The notes under the pieces: generated by a model | What the model saw: only the letters and a program-made list of their open reading frames with translations | The model's database searches: none | What the model was told of the DNA's origin: nothing | Part shown: positions 1-6,946 of the stretch, piece by piece | Layout of the letters: the number at the start of each line of letters is the position of its first letter | Position numbering within the stretch: position 1 is the first letter of the stretch | Source of the DNA: Desulforudis sp. | GTDB lineage: Bacteria > Bacillota > Desulfotomaculia > Desulfotomaculales > Desulforudaceae | Assembly: GCA_003604975.1 (NCBI GenBank) | Contig: QZIR01000072.1 | Span: 1-42,791, forward strand | DNA: 42,791 nucleotides | Direction of reading: 5' to 3' | Position numbers and translations under genes: made by a program

Positions 1-813
1 ACAAGCCTGCCTAGAGCAGAGGGTTTGCCGGAACCCAAGGTCGGCGCCAGGTCTGACGCGGTAATCCAGCCGGAAGCCCGGCCGGTGGTATTGACGACAC
101 TGTCACAGCGGTTACCGTCTGAGCCAGTGCGGGTGAGCGTACCAGGCGAACTGGACCCAAAAACAGCGGTCAAATTCGAGGTCGGGGTGCAGACGCCAGC
201 AGCGAAAACACCACCGGCGGCCGCCTTTTCCCAGGATAGGCAGCCTGCGCAGGATGCACCGTTACAACAGGGGAGCGCCGGGGCGAGTGTCCTCAGAGCG
301 CCTGACACAGCCATGGTTCATCCCCCGGTGGTCGAGACGCGGGAGTACGCAACGGCCTCTGAGCCGCGTAACACGGTGATTACCCAGCCTGTGCAGGAAT
401 CGATCACCCGCCAGGTGGTGGACCGGGTGCTGGTTGAACTGGAACAACTGCGCGGTCAGGTCGGGAATGTGACCCGCCTGGAGCTGGCGCTTAATCCGCC
501 GCAGTTAGGGAAGATCATCATTCGGCTGATCTGGCAGAATGCCGGACTGGAGGCACGGTTCTACACGGGAGACCAGACGGTCCGAAACGCGATTGAACAG
601 GCGCTGCCCCAGCTGCGGGAGGCGCTGGGGAGGCAGGATGTCAACGTCTTCGACCTGTCCGCTAATCTGGGCCAGGAAGACGGCAGCGGCCATCTACACA
701 CCCGACAGTGGTTCTCAAGGTTCATCCAGAATCACGATTTGAGCCCGGGAACAGATAACCCGGTAGCCGGGAGTGAGCCTCACAGGTCTTCACTCTTGGA
801 CCGACTGGCTTGA
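1..813 (+). CDS. fliK: Flagellar hook-length control protein FliK (5' end outside window)
   Basis: The reading frame is open from base 1 to a TGA at 811-813, so the gene starts upstream of the window; the TTG at 25 is probably internal. About 270 residues are visible. The first half is low-complexity and rich in Pro, Ala and Gln, as in the variable ruler part of FliK. The C-terminal part (nt 470-690) has the Flg_hook domain pattern: L-E-L-x-L-N-P-P-x-L-G-K followed by an amphipathic stretch and L-x-x-L-R-x-x-L. FliK measures the hook and tells FlhB to switch export from hook to filament subunits. It lies directly upstream of flgD, the hook cap gene, as in the Bacillus fla/che operon. The domain call is firm; the N-terminus cannot be judged. 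Confidence 0.88.
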   Translation, partial: TSLPRAEGLPEPKVGARSDAVIQPEARPVVLTTLSQRLPSEPVRVSVPGELDPKTAVKFEVGVQTPAAKTPPAAAFSQDRQPAQDAPLQQGSAGASVLRAPDTAMVHPPVVETREYATASEPRNTVITQPVQESITRQVVDRVLVELEQLRGQVGNVTRLELALNPPQLGKIIIRLIWQNAGLEARFYTGDQTVRNAIEQALPQLREALGRQDVNVFDLSANLGQEDGSGHLHTRQWFSRFIQNHDLSPGTDNPVAGSEPHRSSLLDRLA

Positions 814-826
814 AAGGGGGGATCCA

Positions 827-1231
827 GTGGTGGAAATTAATGGTCCGGGCAACTACGCCCTGCCAACTGAAGAGCAACAGAAGACGAAGTCCGGTGGTCT
901 CTTTGACCAGGACACCTTTCTCAAACTACTCGTCGCCCAGCTGCAGAATCCCAATCCGTTCGCGCCGCCCGAGATGGACCAGATGATGAACCAGGCGGCC
1001 CAGTTCGGGGTGATCGAGCGCCTGATCGGACTCGAGCAGGAGATGCGCACCCTGAACCGCAGCTTCTACATGGCGCGGGCCGCGGAGCTGATCGGTCGCG
1101 AGGTGGTAGTGGCCAGCGGCAACAACCTGCTGTCCGGAACCGTGGAGCGGGTGACCTTCAACGAGGAGGGCGCGAACATGGTGATTGACGGAAAAGAGTT
1201 CGACATTAATGCGGTTGTAGAGGTCAGGTGA
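827..1231 (+). CDS. flgD: Flagellar hook capping / scaffolding protein FlgD
   Basis: FlgD caps the growing hook and helps FlgE subunits polymerise. The protein has the FlgD N-terminal core: F-L-K-L-L-V-A-Q-L-Q-N-P-N-P followed by M-D-Q-M-M-N-Q-A-A-Q-F, close to the family signature QLxNQDPxxPxDxxxFxxQxAQ. It then has a short segment after A-E-L-I-G-R-E-V-V. At about 134 residues it is of the short Gram-positive type. The frame is open back to a GTG at 773, but GTG 827 is preferred because an AAAGGGGG ribosome site lies just upstream and the fliK stop is at 813. The next gene overlaps or abuts its end. Confidence 0.88.
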   Translation: MVEINGPGNYALPTEEQQKTKSGGLFDQDTFLKLLVAQLQNPNPFAPPEMDQMMNQAAQFGVIERLIGLEQEMRTLNRSFYMARAAELIGREVVVASGNNLLSGTVERVTFNEEGANMVIDGKEFDINAVVEVR

Positions 1232-1236
1232 TAAAC

Positions 1237-1608
1237 ATGGTTGAAAGAATCGGTGGTATCGGGGCGCCAGCACCTCGCCCAACGAGCAGCCCGGTTAGTG
1301 GTAATAGGCCAGACTTTAACCGGTTGTTACAGGGTGAGCTGGCCAGGCAGGGAGAGGTGAAGTTCTCAGCGCACGCCTTAAAGCGGCTGGCCGAAAGACA
1401 GGTTACGCTTTCACCGGCAGACCTGCACAAGATCAACCAGGCCGCTTCGGTGGCCCAGGCCAAGGGTGCCCGGCAGTCGCTTCTGATTTACGGGGACCTG
1501 GCGCTGGTAACCAGCATCGACAGCCGGACGATAGTCACGGCGGTCAGCGGCGCCCACAGTGAACAGCGGGTTTTTACTAACATCGACAGCGCGGTATTTA
1601 TCAAGTAG
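1237..1608 (+). CDS. TIGR02530-type flagellar operon protein
   Basis: This small protein of about 123 residues matches the pattern of the TIGR02530 flagellar family found between flgD and flgE in Clostridia and Bacillus. The recognisable parts are F-S-A-H-A-L-K-R-L-A-E-R, then L-x-K-I-N-Q-A, then S-L-L-I-Y-G-D-L-A-L-V-T-S-I-D-S-R-T-I-V-T-A-V. Its precise role is not known to me; position suggests hook assembly. An in-frame GTG at 1228 overlaps the flgD stop, but ATG 1237 has AGGTGA at the right distance. No membrane segment or signal peptide is seen. Confidence 0.75.
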   Translation: MVERIGGIGAPAPRPTSSPVSGNRPDFNRLLQGELARQGEVKFSAHALKRLAERQVTLSPADLHKINQAASVAQAKGARQSLLIYGDLALVTSIDSRTIVTAVSGAHSEQRVFTNIDSAVFIK

Positions 1609-1692
1609 ACAGCCGGTCCTTCGGGAGGCTGCGGGTTGTGGAACGACAGAAGCAACCCACCTCATTCAATTAATTAAGGAGGACAAAATCCA

Positions 1693-2637
1693 ATGATCAG
1701 ATCTTTATCGGCAGGCGTTTCCGGCCTGCGGAACCATCAGGTCCGGATGGATGTTATCGCCAACAATATCGCTAACGTGAACACCACTGCCTTTAAGGCA
1801 GGCCGGACTATGTTTCGTGAAATCCTCAGCCAGAACATCCGCGGCAACTCCATGTCTTTTGTCGGTACCGATTCGGTTAACCCCGCACAGGTAGGACTCG
1901 GTATTACCATGCAGTCTATCGATATGCTGTTCAGCCAGGGTTCCCCCACCACAACCAACCGGGTGCTGGATGCGATGATTGACGGCAACGGCTTCTTCCG
2001 CGTCGCCAACGTGCAATTCGATGGTGATGACCCTACGGTTATTGAGTATTTCTATACCCGTGACGGATCGTTTTACGTTAATGACCAGGGCTACCTGGTT
2101 AACTCGTCGGGTCTTTATGTGCTGGGCGTGGGCAATACGGAATACCTTGACCAGGATGGGATTAACGACATCATTAACCGGGTCTATAAGGTTGAGGATG
2201 AATTTTACGGTGAGCCGATTCGTCTATTCAATCCCGAGGCGGGCGACGACGACGAAATCGCGAACGTATTAACCACCTTGCGGATTGATCCCAACGGTCT
2301 GGTATTCGTGAACGGTGTGATGGACAGAGCAGGGTTAATCTTGGTGGACAACTACACCAACCCGGAGAACCTGACCAGGCTGGGCGCCAACCTGTACGAG
2401 GTTCCCCTGTTTGGCGAGGATTTTGAGAACCGCAACCCCTCCAACGACGGGTGGGGGGTTCCCGGCAGCGGCCACGGTCAAGGGAAACTGATCTCCGGTT
2501 CCCTGGAGCTGTCGAACGTGGATCTGTCCACCGAGTTTGCGAACATGATCATCACCCAGCGCGGTTACCAGGCGAACACCCGCGTGATCACGACGTCTGA
2601 TGATATGCTCGGTGAGCTGATTAACCTTAAGCGTTAA
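1693..2637 (+). CDS. flgE: Flagellar hook protein FlgE
   Basis: FlgE forms the hook, the curved joint between rod and filament, and is exported by the flagellar type III apparatus. The N-terminus has the rod/hook signature: S-L-x-A-G-V-S-G-L, then M-D-V-I-A-N-N-I-A-N-V-N-T-T-A-F-K. The C-terminus has S-N-V-D-L-S-T-E-F-A-N-M-I-I-T-Q-R-G-Y-Q-A-N-T-R. These end regions form the coiled-coil core. At 314 residues it is a short, Gram-positive-type hook protein, and a FlgG-like assignment cannot be fully excluded. The position after flgD and the TIGR02530 gene favours FlgE. An AAGGAGG ribosome site lies about 10 bases before the ATG. Confidence 0.85.
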   Translation: MIRSLSAGVSGLRNHQVRMDVIANNIANVNTTAFKAGRTMFREILSQNIRGNSMSFVGTDSVNPAQVGLGITMQSIDMLFSQGSPTTTNRVLDAMIDGNGFFRVANVQFDGDDPTVIEYFYTRDGSFYVNDQGYLVNSSGLYVLGVGNTEYLDQDGINDIINRVYKVEDEFYGEPIRLFNPEAGDDDEIANVLTTLRIDPNGLVFVNGVMDRAGLILVDNYTNPENLTRLGANLYEVPLFGEDFENRNPSNDGWGVPGSGHGQGKLISGSLELSNVDLSTEFANMIITQRGYQANTRVITTSDDMLGELINLKR

Positions 2638-2674
2638 AGACTGTAGCTTAGATTGAATTAAGGAAGAGGTTCAA

Positions 2675-3163
2675 ATGGCTGAGGTAACCAATGGAACGGC
2701 ACCGGATGCGAACAAGGATCCCAACAAGAAGAAACCCAAAGGCAAGCGTAAACGGATGCTGTTTTTACTGGTTATCTTGGTAGCCGCCCTTGCGGCGGCT
2801 GCCTACTACTTCCTCGTTTACGCCGCGGACGCCGAGGAAGAGGTGGTTCACGAACCACCGGTCCAGGCGGTAGATATGGGGACCCTGGTGGTTAACCTGG
2901 CAGACGGCGTCGGCGCTCGATACCTGCGCCTGAGCATAGTGGTCGAAATACCGGAGGAAAAGGAACTGCAACATGAGTTCAAGGAACTCGAACATCGGAT
3001 CCGGGACGGTTTTCTGGTTACTCTACGGCAAAAAACGGCAGCAGAGGTTCGAGGTCCGGACAGTGTGGACCTCTTACGTACGGAGTTGCTGGAGGAAGTT
3101 AACCGGCATCTGACCAAGGGGCAGGCCAAGGAGGTCTTTTTCAAGGAGTACATGGTTCAATAG
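2675..3163 (+). CDS. fliL: Flagellar basal body-associated protein FliL
   Basis: FliL is a single-pass membrane protein that surrounds or supports the stator around the basal body. The protein has a basic cytoplasmic N-terminus (KKKPKGKRKRM), one membrane helix at about residues 29-50, and an extracellular domain starting M-G-T-L-V-V-N-L-A-D, with R-Y-L-R-L-S-I-V-V-E typical of FliL. It ends with the usual short E-V-F-F-K-E-Y-M-V-Q tail. Length (162 aa) is normal. In Bacillus a small flbD/swrD gene lies between flgE and fliL; only 37 bases separate them here, so that gene is absent. The ribosome site is AAGGAAGAGG. Confidence 0.9.
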   Translation: MAEVTNGTAPDANKDPNKKKPKGKRKRMLFLLVILVAALAAAAYYFLVYAADAEEEVVHEPPVQAVDMGTLVVNLADGVGARYLRLSIVVEIPEEKELQHEFKELEHRIRDGFLVTLRQKTAAEVRGPDSVDLLRTELLEEVNRHLTKGQAKEVFFKEYMVQ

Positions 3164-3214
3164 CCCCTTGCTCTTGTAGGGGCAAACGAGGATTTGCGGA
3201 GCTGGTGAACAACA

Positions 3215-3595
3215 ATGAGTATGAATGAACAGGAAATTGAAGCCTTTCTGTCCAGGCTGAGCGAGGAACCAAGGGCCCAGGTAAAGAAGGTACGGTTTCC
3301 GGACTTAAGCGAACCCACCGTTTTGTCGATGAAGATCGGCCTGCGGTACCTTGAGGACGTACGGGTCACCCTGCGTGCGGAACTCGGGGAGCAATCCATG
3401 CAGGTCAGAGAATTTCTAGCCCTGAACAAGGGATCAATCCTGCAGTTGGACAAGGTGGCCGGGGACACCGTGGTGCTTCAGGTGAACGGGCTTTCTTTTG
3501 CCCGCGGTGAGGTGATCGTAATCGATGATTCCTTTGCGATACGTCTACATGTGATTGAGCAGCCGCGCGTATTCGAGGTGGATGAGGTTTTATGA
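3215..3595 (+). CDS. fliN: Stand-alone FliN-type motor switch protein (SpoA domain)
   Basis: This 126-residue protein is a single SpoA/FliN C-terminal domain. Residues 45-120 follow the pattern L-E-D-V-R-V-T-L-R-A-E-L-G, then L-N-K-G-S-I-L-Q-L-D-K, then V-N-G-L-S-F-A-R-G-E-V-I-V-I-D-D-S-F-A-I-R-L. FliN forms the lower part of the C-ring with FliM and binds the export ATPase cargo complex. A FliY with its own FliN-like tail is encoded at 17.2 kb, so the genome carries two FliN-type domains. Two ATGs (3215 and 3221) are possible. The stop overlaps the start of fliO by four bases. Confidence 0.85.
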   Translation: MSMNEQEIEAFLSRLSEEPRAQVKKVRFPDLSEPTVLSMKIGLRYLEDVRVTLRAELGEQSMQVREFLALNKGSILQLDKVAGDTVVLQVNGLSFARGEVIVIDDSFAIRLHVIEQPRVFEVDEVL

Positions 3596-3972
3596 GTGAA
3601 CTCTTCTGGGCGGGGTTACGGCTTGCGGTAACTCTCCCCCTGGTCTTGCTACTTTGTTACCTGGTACTGAGGTATGCCCTACCCAAGTGCATGGCCGGTT
3701 TCGGCAGCGGGCGGCGCATGCGTGTTGTCGAGCAGCTTCCGCTGGGTCCAAAGGCTAGCCTGACCCTGGTGAGGGTTGGTTCGCGGTACTACCTTCTAGC
3801 CCACCAGGAAGGATCCGTGGCCCTGGTCCAGGAGTATGACGAACTGCCGGAGACGATCGAGAACGACGAATTCACCATGCAAGCCGCCAAGCCGCTTAGC
3901 CCGCTTGATCCCTTGTTCAAACGCCTGGCCAGCGGCGGCGCGTTTCGCAACGGCAGAATTCCGCGTGGGTGA
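3592..3972 (+). CDS. fliO: Flagellar export gate assembly protein FliO
   Basis: FliO helps FliP assemble into the core of the flagellar type III export gate. The protein is 126 residues, with one N-terminal membrane helix (about residues 5-28) followed by the short conserved domain R-M-R-V-V-E-Q-L-P-L-G-P-K-A-S-L-T-L-V-R-V-G-S-R-Y-Y-L-L (written here residue by residue), which is the usual FliO motif. FliO is poorly conserved overall, but position between fliN and fliP and this motif make the call good. The start overlaps the fliN stop (ATGA), suggesting translational coupling. Confidence 0.85.
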   Translation: MSELFWAGLRLAVTLPLVLLLCYLVLRYALPKCMAGFGSGRRMRVVEQLPLGPKASLTLVRVGSRYYLLAHQEGSVALVQEYDELPETIENDEFTMQAAKPLSPLDPLFKRLASGGAFRNGRIPRG

Positions 3973-3976
3973 GTGG

Positions 3977-4729
3977 ATGAGAAGACACCTTTTATTTGCG
4001 GCATTAATTGCAGCAATGTTTTTGGTCGTGGCCCAGCCGGTCCAGGCACAGCCACTGCCGGTACCGAATATTGATCTGAATATCGGTCCGGCGGAATCAC
4101 CCACCGAGGTCGTGGACAGCGTCCGGCTGTTCATCCTTCTGACCGTCCTCTCGCTGTTGCCGGCACTTCTGATCATGGTCACTTCTTTTACCAGGATCAT
4201 CGTGGTGCTGGCCTTTTTGAAACAGGCGACGGGGGCCGTACAGGCACCGCCGGGAGTAGTGCTGGTCGGTCTGGCCCTGTTCCTGACCGTCTTCATCATG
4301 ACCCCGGTATACAGCGAGATCAACGAGACGGCGATCCAGCCGTTTATGGCCGCCGAGATTGATCAGGTAGAAGCCCAGGAGCGGGCGTCCGCCCCCCTGC
4401 GTACGTTTATGCTTAAGCAAACGCGGGACAAGGACCTGGAACTCTTCATTAGTCTGTCCGGTGTTGAGAACCCGGTGCGGGAGACGCTCCCGCTTTCGAC
4501 GGTGATTCCGGCCTTTATCATCAGCGAGTTGAAGACGGCCTTTCAGATGGGGTTTATGCTCTATCTGCCGTTTTTGATCATTGATATGGTGGTGGCCAGT
4601 ATCCTGCTTTCCATGGGTATGTTTATGCTGCCGCCGGTGATGATTTCGCTTCCTTTTAAATTGCTGTTGTTCGTACTGGTGGACGGCTGGTATCTGGTGG
4701 TTCGCTCGCTGGTTGAGAGCTTCTATTGA
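3977..4729 (+). CDS. fliP: Flagellar type III export gate protein FliP
   Basis: FliP is the main ring component of the export gate. The protein starts with a signal peptide (MRRHLLFAALIAA, cleavage near AQA), then has the family motifs L-L-P-A-L-L-I-M-V-T-S-F-T-R-I, L-x-F-L-x-Q-A-T-G, and the C-terminal membrane pair with M-G-M-x-M-L-P-P and L-P-F-K-L-L-L-F-V-L-V-D-G-W. About four membrane segments are visible in 250 residues, the normal size. The open frame extends back to 3836, but that part overlaps fliO out of frame and lacks sense; ATG 3977, four bases after the fliO stop, is the likely start. Confidence 0.93.
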   Translation: MRRHLLFAALIAAMFLVVAQPVQAQPLPVPNIDLNIGPAESPTEVVDSVRLFILLTVLSLLPALLIMVTSFTRIIVVLAFLKQATGAVQAPPGVVLVGLALFLTVFIMTPVYSEINETAIQPFMAAEIDQVEAQERASAPLRTFMLKQTRDKDLELFISLSGVENPVRETLPLSTVIPAFIISELKTAFQMGFMLYLPFLIIDMVVASILLSMGMFMLPPVMISLPFKLLLFVLVDGWYLVVRSLVESFY

Positions 4730-4794
4730 CGACTCAGGTAACACGAGGGAAAGCGTACCGGTAGTAAGGTAACCCGTGAAGGAGATGGCGGGCG

Positions 4795-5064
4795 ATGACG
4801 ACGGTGATGGCCCTGGAACTGGTGCAGAAAAGCCTGATAATGGTCCTGCTCCTGACCGCTCCGCCCCTGCTGGTCAGCCTGCTGGTGGGGCTGGTGATCA
4901 GTCTCTTGCAGGCGGCCACCCAGGTGCAGGACCAGATGATCACCTTTGTCCCGCGCATGATCGCCGTCTTCCTGAGTCTCCTGCTCCTGGCCCCGTGGTA
5001 CGTTAATATGATTACCGGTTTCGCCGGCGAAGTGATCACGGCCATGGCCAAGGCCGTGGGCTGA
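4795..5064 (+). CDS. fliQ: Flagellar type III export gate protein FliQ
   Basis: FliQ is a small two-helix membrane protein of the export gate. The 89-residue protein has two hydrophobic helices around L-L-T-A-P-P-L-L-V-S-L-L-V-G-L-V-I-S-L-L-Q-A-A-T-Q-V-Q-D-Q; the motif SxxQAxTQxQexT is diagnostic. The second helix is at residues 57-75. Size is exactly typical. An AAGGAG ribosome site lies about 11 bases upstream of ATG 4795. It sits between fliP and fliR, as in nearly all flagellar operons. Confidence 0.93.
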   Translation: MTTVMALELVQKSLIMVLLLTAPPLLVSLLVGLVISLLQAATQVQDQMITFVPRMIAVFLSLLLLAPWYVNMITGFAGEVITAMAKAVG

Positions 5065-5071
5065 GCGAACG

Positions 5072-5854
5072 GTGGAAGTACTCGCAGACCTGACCAATCT
5101 GGCCGTGTTTTTGCTGGTTATGACCAGGCTGACCGCTTTTATGGTCGTCTGCCCGGTGTTTTCAATGCGGGAGATACCGCCAACGGTGAAGGCGGGACTG
5201 GGTTTCGTACTCGCCCTGGCGCTCTACCCGCTGGCCGTGCCGCACGCGCCCGCCCCGCCCCTGGACAACACCCTGGCCTTTACGCTGGTGGTGGTCCAGG
5301 AGACGGCCGTGGGCCTGGGACTGGGCATCCTAACCAGCTTCGTCTTTTACGGCATCCGTACGGCCGGCCAGTATGTCGGGATGCAGATGGGCTTCGGGAT
5401 CGCGGAGATGGTGGACCCGAACAGCGGTCGCAGCGCGATCATCTCGGAACTGTTGTGGCTGCTGGGCCTGGTGTTTTTCGTGAGTATGAACGGGCACCAC
5501 CTGCTGGTCAGTGCCCTGGCCAAGAGTTTCGAGCTGCTGCCGGTCGGGGCAGCGGTGGCGCAGATGAAGACGGCGCAGTTCGTGGCCCACAGTTTTGCCG
5601 GTCTGTTCCTGATCGCGCTTAAGATCGCGGCGCCCCTGATGGGGGTGCTGCTGGTGACCGACATCACGCTGGGGTTACTGGTGCGGATGGTGCCCACGAT
5701 CAACGTGTTCATGCTTGGTTTCCCGTTCAAGATCCTCATCGCCTTTATGGTGCTGGCGGTGACCATCCCGGTGGTGGGCTGGGTGATGGGACGGGTGTTT
5801 GAACAGATGAATGCGGACCTTCTGGTCCTGATGCGCTTGTTAGGTGGTGGTTAG
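5072..5854 (+). CDS. fliR: Flagellar type III export gate protein FliR
   Basis: FliR completes the FliPQR export channel. It is a 260-residue protein with about six membrane helices and the family features T-R-L-T-A-F-M near the start, G-x-Q-M-G-F-G-I-A-x-M-V-D-P in the middle, and I-N-V-F-M-L-G-F-P-F-K-I near the end. The start is GTG 5072, seven bases after the fliQ stop. The end overlaps flhB by 11 bases. In some bacteria fliR and flhB are fused; here they are separate but overlap. Confidence 0.93.
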   Translation: MEVLADLTNLAVFLLVMTRLTAFMVVCPVFSMREIPPTVKAGLGFVLALALYPLAVPHAPAPPLDNTLAFTLVVVQETAVGLGLGILTSFVFYGIRTAGQYVGMQMGFGIAEMVDPNSGRSAIISELLWLLGLVFFVSMNGHHLLVSALAKSFELLPVGAAVAQMKTAQFVAHSFAGLFLIALKIAAPLMGVLLVTDITLGLLVRMVPTINVFMLGFPFKILIAFMVLAVTIPVVGWVMGRVFEQMNADLLVLMRLLGGG

Positions 5855-6932
5855 CCTGGCGGGGAATGAGAGCGGACAGCAGAAAACTGAACAGCCAACT
5901 CCACGTAGGTTGCAGGAAGCCCGACGCAAGGGGCAGGTGGCGAAGAGTCAGGACCTCACCGGGGCGATTACGCTCCTGGTGCTGCTGCTGATCCTGATTG
6001 TCAACCGCGACTGGTTTATCATCAGCCTGGAACGGGTATTCATCACCTACCTGCACAGCTTTGCGGCGCACGACATCACTGCCCAGACGGTGCCCTACTT
6101 TGTAGCGCAGTCCCTGCTGATGCTGTTCCAGATCCTGGCCCCGGTGACCCTGGTGGCACTGTTGGTGGTAATCATCATTAACCTGGCGCAGGTGGGCTTC
6201 CTGTTCGCTCCAACCGTACTTGTTCCCAAGATGGAACGCCTGAGTGTAACCGGCGGCTTCAAGCGGATTTTCAGTACCCGCGGCCTGGTTGAGTTTTTGA
6301 AAGCGTTTTTCATAATATTTGTGATCGGCGCACTCTGTTTCTGGATCATCCACACGCGGATCCCGGATCTCTTAATCCTTTCGATGACCACGCCCGGGCG
6401 TGGCCTGTATGTTGTCAGTGACCTGATGCTGGTGGTGCTGGCCGCGGCGGCCGGGGTGTACCTGTTCCTGGCGCTGCTCGACCTGTTGTACCAGCGGCAC
6501 GCGCACCACAAGCAGATGATGATGACCAAGCAGGAAGTTAAGGACGAGTACCGTCAGACGGAGGGTGACCCCCATCTAAAGGCCTGGCTCCGGCGCCGGC
6601 AGCGCGAGATTTCACTGAACAATATTCGGGAAGAGGTGCCCCGTGCCACTGTAGTAGTCACCAACCCCACTCACGTCGCGGTAGCCTTGCGCTACGTGGA
6701 AGGGGAAATGGAAGCCCCGAAGGTCACGGCTAAGGGCGCCGAGTACCTGGCCAAGGTGATTCGTGAGCTTGCCGAACAGCACAACGTGCCCATTGTAGAG
6801 AACCGTGAAGTGGCCCGTTTTCTCCACCAGCGGGTGGATGTGGGACAGGATGTTCCGGTGGGGCTCTACCAGGCGGTGGCCGAGATGATCGCGATGGTCT
6901 ACCGGGTGAAGAAACAGCGTAACGCAGGTTGA
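5844..6932 (+). CDS. flhB: Flagellar export switch protein FlhB
   Basis: FlhB sets the export substrate class and switches from hook to filament after self-cleavage. The 362-residue protein starts with the conserved E-Q-P-T-P-R-R-L-Q-E-A-R-x-K-G-Q-V-A-K-S, has four membrane helices up to about residue 215, then the cytoplasmic autoprotease domain with the N-P-T-H cleavage site at residues 274-277. A-x-x-Y-L-A-x-x-I-R-x-x-A and R-E-V-A-R-F-L follow as expected. GTG 5844 lies within the fliR end, so the two are probably translationally coupled. No unusual residues were seen. Confidence 0.94.
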   Translation: MVVSLAGNESGQQKTEQPTPRRLQEARRKGQVAKSQDLTGAITLLVLLLILIVNRDWFIISLERVFITYLHSFAAHDITAQTVPYFVAQSLLMLFQILAPVTLVALLVVIIINLAQVGFLFAPTVLVPKMERLSVTGGFKRIFSTRGLVEFLKAFFIIFVIGALCFWIIHTRIPDLLILSMTTPGRGLYVVSDLMLVVLAAAAGVYLFLALLDLLYQRHAHHKQMMMTKQEVKDEYRQTEGDPHLKAWLRRRQREISLNNIREEVPRATVVVTNPTHVAVALRYVEGEMEAPKVTAKGAEYLAKVIRELAEQHNVPIVENREVARFLHQRVDVGQDVPVGLYQAVAEMIAMVYRVKKQRNAG

Positions 6933-6946
6933 CGGGGGGTTCAGGT

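Noticed and set aside
262-5097. Long reading frames on the minus strand of the flagellar genes
   Set aside because: They are shadows of GC-rich coding sequence, without ribosome sites or recognisable domains.
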